Origin: JBFWVD01 sp050246915
Lineage (GTDB): Bacteria; Actinomycetota; Acidimicrobiia; Acidimicrobiales; Ilumatobacteraceae
Length of the DNA stretch: 49,237 nt
Direction of reading: 5' to 3'
Assembly: GCA_050246915.1 (NCBI GenBank)
Contig: JBFWVD010000038.1
Coordinates: forward strand, 1-49,237
In this document: in pieces, positions 25,680 through 35,055 of the stretch
Numbering within the stretch: the stretch's first letter is position 1
Layout of the letters: each line of letters opens with the position of its first letter
Notes under the pieces: generated by a model
Seen by the model: only the letters and a program-made list of their open reading frames with translations
Database searches by the model: none
What the model was told of the DNA's origin: nothing
Position numbers and translations under genes: made by a program

Positions 25680-26666
25680 ATGGATCACGTGCGCTGGACG
25701 AACGAGCCGCGCCTCCGCGCCCCCGTGCTCATCTGTGCCTTCGCCGGGTGGAACGACGCAGCAGAGGCCTCCACGCTGGCGCTCCGGCATCTGGCCGAAT
25801 CCTGGGGAGCACGTCCCTTCGCGTCGATCGATGCCGAGGAGTTCTTCGACTTCTCGGAGGTGCGACCGCAGGTCCGACTCTCTGGTGGCATCACCCGCGA
25901 GGTGCTGTGGCCCCACACCGAGATCCTCGCCGCACCGGTACCCGGCTCGGCCAACGATGCGGTGATGATCGTGGGCATCGAACCGCAATTGCGTTGGCGT
26001 ACGTACACCGAACAGGTCGTCGCAATCGCCGAACGATTGGGCATCGAGCTGGTCGTCACCCTCGGCGCGCTGCTGGCCGATGTGCCCCACACCCGAGAGG
26101 TGGCCATCATCGGCACGGCCGCCGACCCTGACCTCATCGATCGCTTCGGCCTGCAACGCTCACGCTACGAGGGCCCAACCGGCATCATCGGCGTTCTCCA
26201 CGACGCGTGCACTCGGGCAGGGCTGCGGACCGTGTCGTTGTGGGCAGCTGTTCCCGGTTACGCGCAGCAGCACGCCAGCCCCAAAGCGGCCCTCGCTCTG
26301 GTGGACCGCGCCGCTTCCATCTTGTCGGTGAGCGTGCCCACCGCCGGCCTGCGCGATGCCGCGGTCGGGTATGAGCGCGAGGTGTCCGACGCGGTGGCCG
26401 CCGACGACGATCTGGCCGCCTATGTGGCCGGGCTCGAGGAGTTGGCCGATTCATCCGACGAGTTCGAGATCGACGACGACGATGACGACGACGACGACGG
26501 CACCGATGAGGAACCGTGGGGCGCTGGCGCCGAACGAGCCTCGTCGGGCAGCGCGGCCCATCCGGCCAACGGTGACGCGGTTCCCGCAGAGTTGTCGCCC
26601 GAAGCCGGCGACGAACTGGTCGCCGAGGTCGAACAGTTCTTGCGCGACCAGCGACAGGGCGAGTGA
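25680..26666 (+). CDS. PAC2-family protein
   Basis: 328 aa. The PAC2 domain covers about residues 15-250: VLICAFAGWNDAAEASTLALRHL, then VVTLGALLADVPHTREVAIIGTA, GPTGIIGVLHDACTRAGL, and SLWAAVPGYAQQHASPKAALALV. PAC2 proteins relate to proteasome-assembly chaperones and are common in actinomycetes, with unclear function. The tail is unusual: ten Asp in a row near residue 265 in an acidic linker, then a helical end (DELVAEVEQFLRDQRQGE). The stop overlaps the next gene by one base (TGATG). Confidence 0.9.
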   Translation: MDHVRWTNEPRLRAPVLICAFAGWNDAAEASTLALRHLAESWGARPFASIDAEEFFDFSEVRPQVRLSGGITREVLWPHTEILAAPVPGSANDAVMIVGIEPQLRWRTYTEQVVAIAERLGIELVVTLGALLADVPHTREVAIIGTAADPDLIDRFGLQRSRYEGPTGIIGVLHDACTRAGLRTVSLWAAVPGYAQQHASPKAALALVDRAASILSVSVPTAGLRDAAVGYEREVSDAVAADDDLAAYVAGLEELADSSDEFEIDDDDDDDDDGTDEEPWGAGAERASSGSAAHPANGDAVPAELSPEAGDELVAEVEQFLRDQRQGE

Positions 26667-27139
26667 TGCCCGAGGTCGTCCCCACCTGTGTGTGGCACGC
26701 CAACGCCGAGCTGCTGTTGGCGTTGGAAGAGCGATTCGGTGATCCCATCGACGCATACGTCAACGGCTCACAGGTGTGGATCCGCGACGACGGGCCCGGG
26801 GCGGTCGCGCTCGAATGGCGCTTGCATCCGGTGAGTAGCTACGTGCGGCCCAAGGGCGTGGCCACCGAAGAGGTGTTCGAGTCGGTCGTGTTCGCGTTGC
26901 GCACCCAGGCCGAACTTCCGGCACCACTCGATCAGCTGTGGGCCGGGCTCGAAGCATTCCCGTGCGACGGCGACGAGGTCGAACCGGCACCGCTGCGCGC
27001 TGCGGTCATCGACGCGCTCGGCATCGCACCCGATGCCTTCGGTGTGGTCGATCACGACGCCATCGGTGATCGATGGGAAGCGACGCTCGGACAGGGCGTC
27101 TCGGTGCTCTCACTGCTGTTCGAACAACTCGAGGCGTAG
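26666..27139 (+). CDS. Conserved hypothetical protein
   Basis: 157 aa, soluble, no signal peptide. I do not recognise a family. Visible are CVWHANAELLLALEERFGDPIDAYVNGSQVW, then a Trp-rich segment (ALEWRLHPVSSYVRP) and an acidic C-terminal half ending SVLSLLFEQLEA. It is translationally coupled to the PAC2 gene (TGATG), so a joint role is likely. A GTG at 26663 is an alternative start. Confidence 0.7.
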   Translation: MPEVVPTCVWHANAELLLALEERFGDPIDAYVNGSQVWIRDDGPGAVALEWRLHPVSSYVRPKGVATEEVFESVVFALRTQAELPAPLDQLWAGLEAFPCDGDEVEPAPLRAAVIDALGIAPDAFGVVDHDAIGDRWEATLGQGVSVLSLLFEQLEA

Positions 27140-27165
27140 CGCGCACGTGCGGCGCGGCGGTCCGT

Positions 27166-27879
27166 TCAGTGGCCAGGGCCCGGACGCCACACCGGCATGC
27201 GCGGCGCGTCGAACGTGACCTCGAGCGGTTCCCCACGGATCGCCGAGAACGCCATCTGCTTCAAGCCCGTCGCGCCGGAGAGCGGCCACGGCAGGTTCTC
27301 CTCGGAGAACCACCCGACATCGGCGGTCTCCAACGGGTGAGGATCGAGCTCACCGCCGATGGCCCGGCAGTGGAACACCAGCGAATACATCGGCACGCGG
27401 GTGAAGCCCATGCGCAGACCGTCCATCACGGCGACCAGACGGACGACCTCGCAGTCGATGCCGGTCTCCTCCTTGACCTCTTTGATGACGACCTCGGCGG
27501 GCGAGTAACCGATGTCGGCCCAACCCGTCGGATAGAGCCACATACCCGAGTCCGATCGCTGCACCAGCAGCATCTCGCCGGCATCGTTGCCGACGATGGC
27601 CCCGATGGCGCACTTGGGGGTGACGTAGCCGGTCACTCCCTGGCCAACGTTGTCCATCCACTCCTGCACGAAGTGATCGGTCTCACGACGGGTCTCGAGC
27701 GCTTCCTCGGCGGCGGCCATGATGTCACCGGCGATGTGGAGCACCTCTTCGTAGCGCTCCCGCTCGTACAGGCTCTGCGTGAACCCCATGCCGGTCCGGG
27801 CGATGCCCGACAGGCTCTCGGCCCAACGCAGCAGATCACGGGTGAAGTCAGTCGGGGCGGCGCCGGGCGAGTCACTCAC
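27166..27879 (-). CDS. Nudix hydrolase
   Basis: 237 aa. A helical N-terminal domain of about 90 residues (FTRDLLRWAESLSGIARTGMGF, YERERYEEVLHIAGDIMAAAEE), known from some ADP-ribose or nucleoside-diphosphate-type Nudix enzymes, precedes the Nudix fold. The Nudix box is GWADIGYSPAEVVIKEVKEETGI with REx2EExGx variations: K replaces R and VKEE keeps the Glu pair. The substrate is unknown. The GTG at 27879 opens the conserved region. It follows glnD on the same strand with a 73-base gap. Confidence 0.85.
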   Translation of the reverse strand: MSDSPGAAPTDFTRDLLRWAESLSGIARTGMGFTQSLYERERYEEVLHIAGDIMAAAEEALETRRETDHFVQEWMDNVGQGVTGYVTPKCAIGAIVGNDAGEMLLVQRSDSGMWLYPTGWADIGYSPAEVVIKEVKEETGIDCEVVRLVAVMDGLRMGFTRVPMYSLVFHCRAIGGELDPHPLETADVGWFSEENLPWPLSGATGLKQMAFSAIRGEPLEVTFDAPRMPVWRPGPGH

Positions 27880-27952
27880 AACGACGCAACTTAGATGGTC
27901 CTGGCCCCGGTTGTCCCAGGCGCAGTCCCGCCACGGCCAGCGCCCCGAGCGC

Positions 27953-30268
27953 TCAACGCCCACCGGTGCGGACCGCGCTGGTCGAGCCGAGCACGTGGAT
28001 GAGGGCCCTCTCGATCTCGGCCAGGTACGCCTTCTCGGTTACCTTCGCTCCGTCGGCATCTCGCACGTAGAAGCTGTCGACGACCTCGTGCCCCAAGGTC
28101 GACACCTTGGCATGGCGGATGTCGAGACCCATGTCGGCCAGCGTGTGGGTGATGCGGTACAAGATGCCGATCGAGTCGGGGGCGTGCACCTCGAGGACCG
28201 TGGCATTCGAGGACGCGGCACCGTCGACGACAATGCGCGGTGTCACTTCCTTGGCCGCGGTGCGGCGGCGGCGGGCATAGGCCTTTGCCCGCTCGGCCAG
28301 ACGAGCGTCGAGGGCCAGACGTCCGCGTACTGCGAGCTCCAGGTCCTTGATCACGCGAGGCCAAGCGATCGGACCGTCCTTGGGCGGCGAGACGCGGAAC
28401 TCGCTGGCCGCCATGCCTTGCTCATCGGAATGCGCCTGCGCGGCGACGACATCGAGCCCGTGCAAGCTGAGCACCCCGGCCACCTTCGAGAACAGACCGG
28501 GACGATCGTGTGCCACCACGGTGAGACGATCTGCGGTGTGCTTGAAGGCGGTCTTGCGCTCACCCATGAGCGCCTGCACCTCGGGCGAGGGGAACAGCGT
28601 CCAACGATCATCCTTGGGTGATCCGCCACCGAGCACATGCGCGGTGCGGCTCACCAACTCATCGACCAGCTCCGCTTTCCATGCACTCCACGCCGCGGTG
28701 GACGTGGCGATGGAGTCCGCCTCGGTGAGCGCGCCGAGCAGCTCGAGGACCGTGGTCGTACCCACCTCGGATGCGACGTGCGCGATGGTCTCGGAGTCGG
28801 ACAGATCGCGCCGAGTCGCCACATCGGGCAAGAGCAGATGATGGCGGATCATCTGCGCGACCATTGCCGTGTCTTCGGCGCTGAGGCCGAGCCGTGGGCC
28901 GATGCGACCGAGCAACGTGATGCCCACTTCGGTGTGATCGCCGCGATAGCCCTTGCCGATGTCGTGCAAGAGCGCACCGATCACCAACAGGTCGGGCCGC
29001 TGCACCCGATCGGCCAGCGCCGCGGCATTGGCCGCCGTCTCGAGTAAGTGACGATCGACGGTGAACCGGTGATACGCGTTGCGCTGCGGCTTCGATCGCA
29101 CCGGACCCCACTCCGGCAAGATGCGGGTCACGAGGTCATGCTGATCGAGTGACTCGATGACGTCGATCGCCGGTCGACCGGTGAGCAACAACGCGACCAG
29201 ATCGTCCACGGCGCCTGCAGGCCACGGATCGTGGAACGGCGGGGTGTCCCGCGCGAGACGATCGAGTGTGTGCGGATCGATGTGTGCGTCGTGGCGAGCG
29301 GCGGCCGCAGCGACGCGCAGCAGCAACGTGGGATCGGTCGCCGAGCTGTACGCCTCCTCGAGCACCACCTCGCCGTCACGCAGATGGATGCCCGACGACA
29401 ACGCCCGATCGACGTGCTTGGTCTTGCCCGACAGTTCCCGACGAACACGACGCCAGAACCCATCGCTCACCCATGCGATCGATCGAGCCGCCGAGGAGAT
29501 GGCGCTCATCAGCGCATCAGCGCTCTTGTAACCGAGCGCGTCGGCCACCGCGTCCTGTTCTTGCAGCAGCAACACATCGCCGGGGCGGCCGGTGAGTCGA
29601 TGCAACTCGACACGGGCGAGGAGCAGGACCTCATACGCGTTGTCGAGCGTTGTGCGATCGGCGTCGACGCTGGCGATGCCGGTCAGCTGCGCCCATTGCA
29701 GGGCGTGCACATCGCGCAATCCGCCACGGCCGTCCTTGAGGTTCGGCTCGAGCAGGAAGGCGACCTCGTCGTACTCGTCGCGGCGCTTCTCGCTCGAGGC
29801 GTCGAGTTCGCTGAGCCATTTGGCTGACTTCTTGGTCCATTGCTCGAGCGCCTTGGACCGCAACTGCTCCGTGAGCGACGAATCCCCGGCGAGATGACGG
29901 ATGGTCAGGAAGCTCGTGGCGGTGTCGAGATCGTCGGACGCCAGCTTGATGGCGTCCTTGACTGTCCGTACCGCGTGACCGAGCTTCACCTTGGCGTCCC
30001 ACAGCGGGTACCACAGCCGTTCGGCGACCTTGGCGATGTCCTTGCGCCCACCGTCGAGCAGCAACACATCGAGATCACTGGCCGGGGCCAGCTCTCGCCG
30101 GCCATAACCGCCAACCGCCACCAGCGCAAGCTTGGACGAGTCATCACCGATGGCGGCGGCGAACACATCGGCGAGCCAGGCGTCGGTGGCATCCGACAGC
30201 GCCCGGCAGAACGCCGCCCCCGACGAAGAGGTGTTGGCCAGCAGGAGGTTGCGATCAGTCAGCGACAC
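27953..30268 (-). CDS. glnD: [Protein-PII] uridylyl/adenylyltransferase GlnD
   Basis: 771 aa nitrogen sensor that modifies PII proteins; in actinomycetes it adenylylates GlnK. Domains in order: a nucleotidyltransferase with GGYGRRELAPASDLDVLL near residues 53-70, a helical GlnD linker, an HD phosphohydrolase domain with LLHDIGKGYRGDHTEVG that reverses the modification, and two ACT domains (VVAHDRPGLFSKVAGVLSLHG and EVHAPDSIGILYRITHTLADMG) that sense glutamine. The metal-binding Asp pairs in both catalytic domains are intact. It is divergent from the urease operon, which fits shared nitrogen control. No glnK or amtB is in the window. Confidence 0.93.
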   Translation of the reverse strand: MSLTDRNLLLANTSSSGAAFCRALSDATDAWLADVFAAAIGDDSSKLALVAVGGYGRRELAPASDLDVLLLDGGRKDIAKVAERLWYPLWDAKVKLGHAVRTVKDAIKLASDDLDTATSFLTIRHLAGDSSLTEQLRSKALEQWTKKSAKWLSELDASSEKRRDEYDEVAFLLEPNLKDGRGGLRDVHALQWAQLTGIASVDADRTTLDNAYEVLLLARVELHRLTGRPGDVLLLQEQDAVADALGYKSADALMSAISSAARSIAWVSDGFWRRVRRELSGKTKHVDRALSSGIHLRDGEVVLEEAYSSATDPTLLLRVAAAAARHDAHIDPHTLDRLARDTPPFHDPWPAGAVDDLVALLLTGRPAIDVIESLDQHDLVTRILPEWGPVRSKPQRNAYHRFTVDRHLLETAANAAALADRVQRPDLLVIGALLHDIGKGYRGDHTEVGITLLGRIGPRLGLSAEDTAMVAQMIRHHLLLPDVATRRDLSDSETIAHVASEVGTTTVLELLGALTEADSIATSTAAWSAWKAELVDELVSRTAHVLGGGSPKDDRWTLFPSPEVQALMGERKTAFKHTADRLTVVAHDRPGLFSKVAGVLSLHGLDVVAAQAHSDEQGMAASEFRVSPPKDGPIAWPRVIKDLELAVRGRLALDARLAERAKAYARRRRTAAKEVTPRIVVDGAASSNATVLEVHAPDSIGILYRITHTLADMGLDIRHAKVSTLGHEVVDSFYVRDADGAKVTEKAYLAEIERALIHVLGSTSAVRTGGR

Positions 30269-30364
30269 AGGTCGCCAACGGTAGCCATGTCATGTTTCGG
30301 CCAGTTTTCGGCAACGAACGTTGGGTCAGGAACGCGTCACCAAGTGGAAAGCAAGCGTTCGGGC

Positions 30365-30406
30365 TAACGACATCGAACCATGACCAGCGGGCCACGGATG
30401 AGAAAC
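30365..30406 (+). promoter_or_regulatory. Possible GlnR-type sites in the glnD-ureA intergenic region
   Basis: Two pairs of half-sites resemble the actinobacterial GlnR pattern (gTnAC, 6 bases, GAAAC): TAAC-GACATC-GAACC at 30365-30379 and CCAC-GGATGA-GAAAC at 30392-30406. Both are degenerate and their spacing is not canonical, so this is weak. No other element in the 30269-30471 gap stands out. Confidence 0.3.
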
Positions 30407-30471
30407 GTCGTCCCACAAAGGTGCTGGGCGATCCCGACCGGATCGGATCGGACTTCGTTGGAGCGACACCG

Positions 30472-30774
30472 ATGAACATCACCATCCATGAGCAAGAACG
30501 CCTGCTGCTCACCTTGGCCGCCATGGTGGCCAAGGATCGCCGCAGCCGCGGTCTCAAGCTCAACCACCCCGAAGCAGTCGCCATCTTGAGCTCGTTCGTC
30601 CTCGAGGGCGCACGAGAGGGCCGCACCGTCGCCGACCTGATGGATGCCGGACGTCGGGTGCTCACCGTCGAAGACGTGATGGAGGGCATCGCCGAGTTGG
30701 TCGACGAAGTGCAGATCGAAGCCACGTTCCCCGACGGCACCAAGCTCGTCACGATCCACCAACCGATCAGTTGA
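30472..30774 (+). CDS. ureA: Urease gamma subunit
   Basis: 100 aa, the standard UreA length. It starts MNITIHEQERLLLTLAAMVA, with RGLKLNHPEAVAILSSF and MEGIAELVDEVQIEATFPDG as family signatures. It forms the (UreABC)3 urease core with UreB and UreC. The ATG at 30472 gives the exact family N-terminus; the open frame upstream is unrelated. First gene of the operon. Confidence 0.96.
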   Translation: MNITIHEQERLLLTLAAMVAKDRRSRGLKLNHPEAVAILSSFVLEGAREGRTVADLMDAGRRVLTVEDVMEGIAELVDEVQIEATFPDGTKLVTIHQPIS

Positions 30775-30784
30775 GACGGTGACG

Positions 30785-31150
30785 ATGATCCCCGGAGAGA
30801 TCCTCCTCGATGACGCTCCTGTCATCATCAACGACGGCGCAGCAATCTTGGTGTTGGCCGTGGTGAACACCGGAGACCGGCCGGTGCAGGTCGGTTCGCA
30901 CTATCACTTCGCCGAGGCCAACCCGGCGTTGCAGTTCGACCGTGACGCGGCCCGCGGTCATCGCCTGGCCATCTGCGCCGGCACATCCGTGCGGTTCGAG
31001 GCCGGCATCGAACGCACCGTGGAACTGTTGCCCCTCACGGGCCGCCGCTATGTGGCCGGTCTGCGCGGTGCGGTCGCCGGGTTCCTCGACGGTGAACCCT
31101 CGACCACCGCACCTGTCGACGGTGACGATGTCGATGGAGTCGGCTGCTGA
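30785..31150 (+). CDS. ureB: Urease beta subunit
   Basis: 121 aa. MIPGEILLDDAPVIINDG is the standard UreB start, followed by VNTGDRPVQVGSHYHFAEANPAL and TGRRYVAGLRGAVAG. The C-terminal tail is short and acidic. A GTG six bases upstream is possible, but the ATG gives the conserved MIPGE. The stop overlaps the ureC start by one base. Confidence 0.95.
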   Translation: MIPGEILLDDAPVIINDGAAILVLAVVNTGDRPVQVGSHYHFAEANPALQFDRDAARGHRLAICAGTSVRFEAGIERTVELLPLTGRRYVAGLRGAVAGFLDGEPSTTAPVDGDDVDGVGC

Positions 31151-32859
31151 TGCGCGTCGATCGTGAGCGCTACGCCAAGTTGTACGGCCCGACTGCCGGT
31201 GATCGCATCCGATTGGCCGATAGCGATCTGCTCATCGAGGTCGAGCGCGACCTGGCCGCCGGTGGGGATGAAGCCGTGTTCGGTGGCGGCAAGGTCATCC
31301 GCGAATCAATGGGGCAAGGCATCGCCACTCGCGCCGAGGGCACACCCGATCTGGTCATCACCGGCGCGATCATCCTCGATCACTGGGGGGTCGTGAAGGC
31401 CGACATCGGCGTGCGTGACGGGCGCATCGTGGCCATCGGCAAAGCCGGCAACCCCGACACCATGGATGGTGTTCATCCGCTGCTGGCCATCGGACCGTCG
31501 ACGGAGATCTTGTCGGGTAACGGCAAGATCCTCACCGCAGGTGCAGTTGACAGTCACGTCCACCTCATCTGTCCCCAGATCGTCGACGAGGCACTCGGAG
31601 CCGGCATCACCACACTCATCGGAGGTGGCACCGGCCCGGCCGACGGCACACGCGCCACCACCGTCACACCCGGTGCGTGGAACCTGGCCCGCATGTTGCA
31701 GGCCATGGACCACATGCCGGTGAACGTGGCATTGCTGGGCAAGGGCAACACGGTGTCCCACGGTGGGCTGGTCGAGCAACTGGCGGCCGGTGCGTCGGGG
31801 TTCAAGCTCCACGAGGATTGGGGCACAACGCCCGCCGCCATCGACGCGTGCCTGCGGGTGTGCGACGAGTACGGCGTTCAGGCCGCCATTCACACCGACA
31901 CCTTGAACGAAGCGGGGTACGTGGCATCCACGTTGGCGGCGATCGCCGGACGGACGATTCACAGCTACCACACCGAAGGCGCCGGTGGCGGACACGCCCC
32001 GGACATCATCACGGTGTGCTCGGAACTGAACGTGTTGCCTTCGTCGACCAACCCGACGCGACCGCACACGGTGAACACCATCGATGAGCACCTCGACATG
32101 CTCATGGTGTGTCATCACCTGAACCCGTCGATCGCCGAGGACCTGGCGTTCGCCGAGAGCCGCATCCGCCCGTCGACGATCGCCGCGGAGGACATCCTCC
32201 ACGACCTCGGGGCGATCTCGATGATCGGCTCGGACTCACAGGCCATGGGTCGCGTCGGTGAGGTGGTCCTGCGCACATGGCAGACCGCGCACGTGATGAA
32301 GGTGCGTCGCGGTGCGCTCGAGGGCGATGGCCGCGCCGACAACCAGCGGGCGCGGCGCTATGTGGCCAAGTACACGATCTGCCCCGCGGTGGCCCACGGT
32401 CTCGATGGTGAGATCGGTTCGGTCGAGGTCGGCAAGCTCGCCGATCTCGTCTTGTGGGATCCGCGCTTCTTCGCCGTGCGTCCGTCGGTCGTTGTCAAGG
32501 GAGGTTTCATCGCGTGGGCACAGATGGGTGATGCCAATGCCTCCATCCCCACACCGCAACCGGTGTTGCCCCGACCGATGTTCGGCGCCCACGGTCGCGC
32601 TGCGGCGCTCAGCAGCATCAACTTCGTTGCACCATTGGCGCTGGAGCGATCCGATCTGGCCGACGTGCTCGGCGTCGACAAACCACTGGTGGCGGTGCGC
32701 AACTGTCGGTCGCTCACCAAGGACGACATGGTCGAGAACACGGCCCGCCCCGATGTGCGCGTCGATGCCGACACCTTCGCAGTGACCATCGACGGTGATC
32801 TGGTGGAAGCGGCACCGGCGGCGTCGTTGCCCATGACCCAGCGGTACTTCCTGTTCTGA
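31150..32859 (+). CDS. ureC: Urease alpha (catalytic) subunit
   Basis: 569 aa, the full UreC length. Nickel ligands and catalytic residues are in place: DSHVHLICPQ (two His), the carbamylated Lys in GFKLHEDWG, His in AIHTDTLNE and SYHTEGAGGGH, the flap with MVCHHLNPS, and Asp in IGSDSQAMG. It hydrolyses urea to ammonia and carbamate in the cytoplasm. The gene is coupled to ureB and ureF by one-base TGATG overlaps. No defect seen. Confidence 0.97.
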   Translation: MRVDRERYAKLYGPTAGDRIRLADSDLLIEVERDLAAGGDEAVFGGGKVIRESMGQGIATRAEGTPDLVITGAIILDHWGVVKADIGVRDGRIVAIGKAGNPDTMDGVHPLLAIGPSTEILSGNGKILTAGAVDSHVHLICPQIVDEALGAGITTLIGGGTGPADGTRATTVTPGAWNLARMLQAMDHMPVNVALLGKGNTVSHGGLVEQLAAGASGFKLHEDWGTTPAAIDACLRVCDEYGVQAAIHTDTLNEAGYVASTLAAIAGRTIHSYHTEGAGGGHAPDIITVCSELNVLPSSTNPTRPHTVNTIDEHLDMLMVCHHLNPSIAEDLAFAESRIRPSTIAAEDILHDLGAISMIGSDSQAMGRVGEVVLRTWQTAHVMKVRRGALEGDGRADNQRARRYVAKYTICPAVAHGLDGEIGSVEVGKLADLVLWDPRFFAVRPSVVVKGGFIAWAQMGDANASIPTPQPVLPRPMFGAHGRAAALSSINFVAPLALERSDLADVLGVDKPLVAVRNCRSLTKDDMVENTARPDVRVDADTFAVTIDGDLVEAAPAASLPMTQRYFLF

Positions 32860-33560
32860 TGACGCGTCTCGGTCTGCTCATGCTCGCCGACGGGCGATTC
32901 CCCTCGGGCGCACACGCGCACTCCGGAGGTGTCGAGGCCGCCGTGCGCGATGGGCGCGTGCGCGATCACGCAACGCTGGCAACGTTCGTCGACGGACGCC
33001 TGCGAACGGTCGGGCTCACCGATGCCGCGTTCGTTGCGGCAACCGTGCGCATCATCACCAATACCCCTCCCGATGCGTGGTCCATGCACCTGGCCGAATT
33101 GGACGCCGAGGCGAACGCCCGCATCCTCGCCGCACCGCTACGGGTCGCCTCACGACGACTCGGCCGGCAGGTGGTGCGTGCCGCCGCGGCGTGTTGGCCA
33201 GACAACGCGTTGCTCACGGTGTTCGAGTCGTTCCCTGACGGGCTGCACCAGAACGTGGCGTTCGGGGTGGCCGCACTCGCTGCGGGGGTCGACTCCTGCG
33301 ATGGCGCCTACGTGAGTCTCTACAACGCGGTCACCATGACCAGTTCGGCCGGGGTGCGCTTGCTCGGCCTCGATCCACTCGCCGTCACCGCGATGACCGC
33401 GGGGTTCGAGCCACTCATCGAGCAACTGGCCAGCGAGGCCGACGACATCGCGGTCCGCTGCTCGTTGAACCTGTGTGATCTTCCGGCGCTCAACGGCCCG
33501 TTGGTCGAGATCGCCGCCATGCACCACGTCCATCGCGACGGCCGTCTGTTCGCAACCTGA
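32859..33560 (+). CDS. ureF: Urease accessory protein UreF
   Basis: 233 aa, all-helical urease chaperone, which with UreD and UreG delivers nickel to the UreC active site. The family start is seen as LLMLADGRFPSGAHAHSGGVE; NALLTVFESFPDGLHQNVAFG is mid-protein, and the C-terminal LRSEADDIAVR-like helix precedes MHHVHRDGRLFAT. It is coupled to ureC by TGATG. Confidence 0.92.
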   Translation: MTRLGLLMLADGRFPSGAHAHSGGVEAAVRDGRVRDHATLATFVDGRLRTVGLTDAAFVAATVRIITNTPPDAWSMHLAELDAEANARILAAPLRVASRRLGRQVVRAAAACWPDNALLTVFESFPDGLHQNVAFGVAALAAGVDSCDGAYVSLYNAVTMTSSAGVRLLGLDPLAVTAMTAGFEPLIEQLASEADDIAVRCSLNLCDLPALNGPLVEIAAMHHVHRDGRLFAT

Positions 33561-33573
33561 CCCGGAGGCAACC

Positions 33574-34281
33574 ATGTCCCACTCACACGACCATCCGCAC
33601 GATCACCCACATGATCACCCGCACCCGCACCCGCACGTGCACGGCGCCGCGCCCGACATCGCCCGGGTGCGATCGGGAGCGTTGCGCGTCGGTCTCGGTG
33701 GTCCGGTCGGTTCGGGAAAGACCGAGTTGGTGTCGTGCTTGGCTCGGGTGTTCGGCGCCGAGATGTCGGTAGCGGTCATCACCAACGACATCTTCACCAC
33801 CGAGGACGCCAAGATCCTCGAGGCCAAGGCGGTCATCGATGCCGAACGCATCATGGCGGTCCAGACCGGCTGCTGCCCGCACACCGCCATTCGCGATGAC
33901 ATCAGCGAGAACCTCGACGCCATCGCCACCATGGAGGCCCGCTTCTCCCCCGACCTGATCTTGCTGGAGTCCGGCGGCGACAACCTGACCGCCACGTTCT
34001 CGCGAGCGTTGGTGGATGTGCAGTTGTTCGTGATCGATGTGGCCGGCGGCGAGAAGGTGCCGCGCAAGGGTGGGCCGGGTATCACCAACTCCGACCTGTT
34101 GGTCATCAACAAGACCGATCTGGCACCGTTGGTGGGCGCGGATCTCTCGGTGATGGCAAGCGACGCCGAGCGTGTACGGGCCGGTCGCCCCACGGTGTTC
34201 ACGTCATTGCGCAACGAACCCGAAGCGGCTGATGTGGTGGCCTTCCTGCGGACGCAACTCGCCGTGCACCAGTTGGTATGA
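33574..34281 (+). CDS. ureG: Urease accessory GTPase UreG, His-rich N-terminus
   Basis: 235 aa GTPase that powers nickel insertion. The P-loop is GGPVGSGKTEL; other motifs are VITNDIFTTEDA, the Ni-binding CPH in QTGCCPHTAIRDD, LLESGGDNL, and NKTDLAP for guanine recognition. The first 25 residues carry repeated His-Asp-His-Pro units, about a dozen His in all, as in UreG of actinomycetes and plants. GGAGG lies six bases before the ATG at 33574. No ureE is present in the operon, so the His stretch may store nickel. Confidence 0.95.
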   Translation: MSHSHDHPHDHPHDHPHPHPHVHGAAPDIARVRSGALRVGLGGPVGSGKTELVSCLARVFGAEMSVAVITNDIFTTEDAKILEAKAVIDAERIMAVQTGCCPHTAIRDDISENLDAIATMEARFSPDLILLESGGDNLTATFSRALVDVQLFVIDVAGGEKVPRKGGPGITNSDLLVINKTDLAPLVGADLSVMASDAERVRAGRPTVFTSLRNEPEAADVVAFLRTQLAVHQLV

Positions 34282-34282
34282 G

Positions 34283-35026
34283 GTGCGCGCTCACGCCACG
34301 GTTGTGGTGGAAGGTCGTCGTTGCACGACCATGCGCTGTGATCCACCGCTGACGTTCCGCTCCACCGGTCCCGGGGAGATCCACATGATCGGCACGGCCG
34401 CCGGACCAGTGGGTGGCGATCATCTCACGCTGGACGTGCAGGTTCGCGCGCAATCGCAATTGACCGTGCGCTCGGTTGCCGCGTCGATGGTGTTTCCCGG
34501 CCCATCGAAGCTGCCGTCGCGCACGGAGGTGAACATCGACGTCGGCCCGGGCGCCACGTTGACATGGCAACCCGAGGCGACGGTGCTCGTGCGCGGTTGC
34601 GATCACATCGCCGACACGACGATCACACTGGCATCGACGGCATCGCTGGTGTGGCGCGAGGAACTCATCCTCGGGCGATGGGGCGAGACGTCTGGATCGG
34701 TGCAACAAAAGTTGCGCGTGACACGTGGCGGCCAGGTGCTGATACATCTCGGCATGCGCCTCGGTCCCCGCTGGCCTGAGTCGTTCGGACCCGCTGGTGT
34801 CGCCGATGCATTGGTGGTTGCGTCGATGGTGATAGCTGGGCCGTCAGCCCTCGACGCACTCGCTGCGGCGCACCGCGACGACGACAGCATGCATCACGAC
34901 GATGTGGCGTGGCACTCGTTCCCGGTGGCCGACGACGCCGTGGTGATGCAGGTGCTGGGCCCGAGCCTCGAACGGGTTCGCCGTGCGCTCGACGGCGTCA
35001 CGGCACGCGTCCGCACCGAGGGTTGA
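34283..35026 (+). CDS. ureD: Urease accessory protein UreD/UreH
   Basis: 247 aa beta-helical urease chaperone. Family signatures: PPLTFRSTGPGEIHMIGTAAGPVGGD, LTVRSVAASMVFPG, and LVWREELILGRWGE. It is the last gene of the operon, with its GTG start at 34283 two bases after the ureG stop. The order A-B-C-F-G-D is the common actinobacterial one. Confidence 0.9.
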   Translation: MRAHATVVVEGRRCTTMRCDPPLTFRSTGPGEIHMIGTAAGPVGGDHLTLDVQVRAQSQLTVRSVAASMVFPGPSKLPSRTEVNIDVGPGATLTWQPEATVLVRGCDHIADTTITLASTASLVWREELILGRWGETSGSVQQKLRVTRGGQVLIHLGMRLGPRWPESFGPAGVADALVVASMVIAGPSALDALAAAHRDDDSMHHDDVAWHSFPVADDAVVMQVLGPSLERVRRALDGVTARVRTEG

Positions 35027-35055
35027 CGGCGACGGTAGAAGGCGCCCGGACAGCA

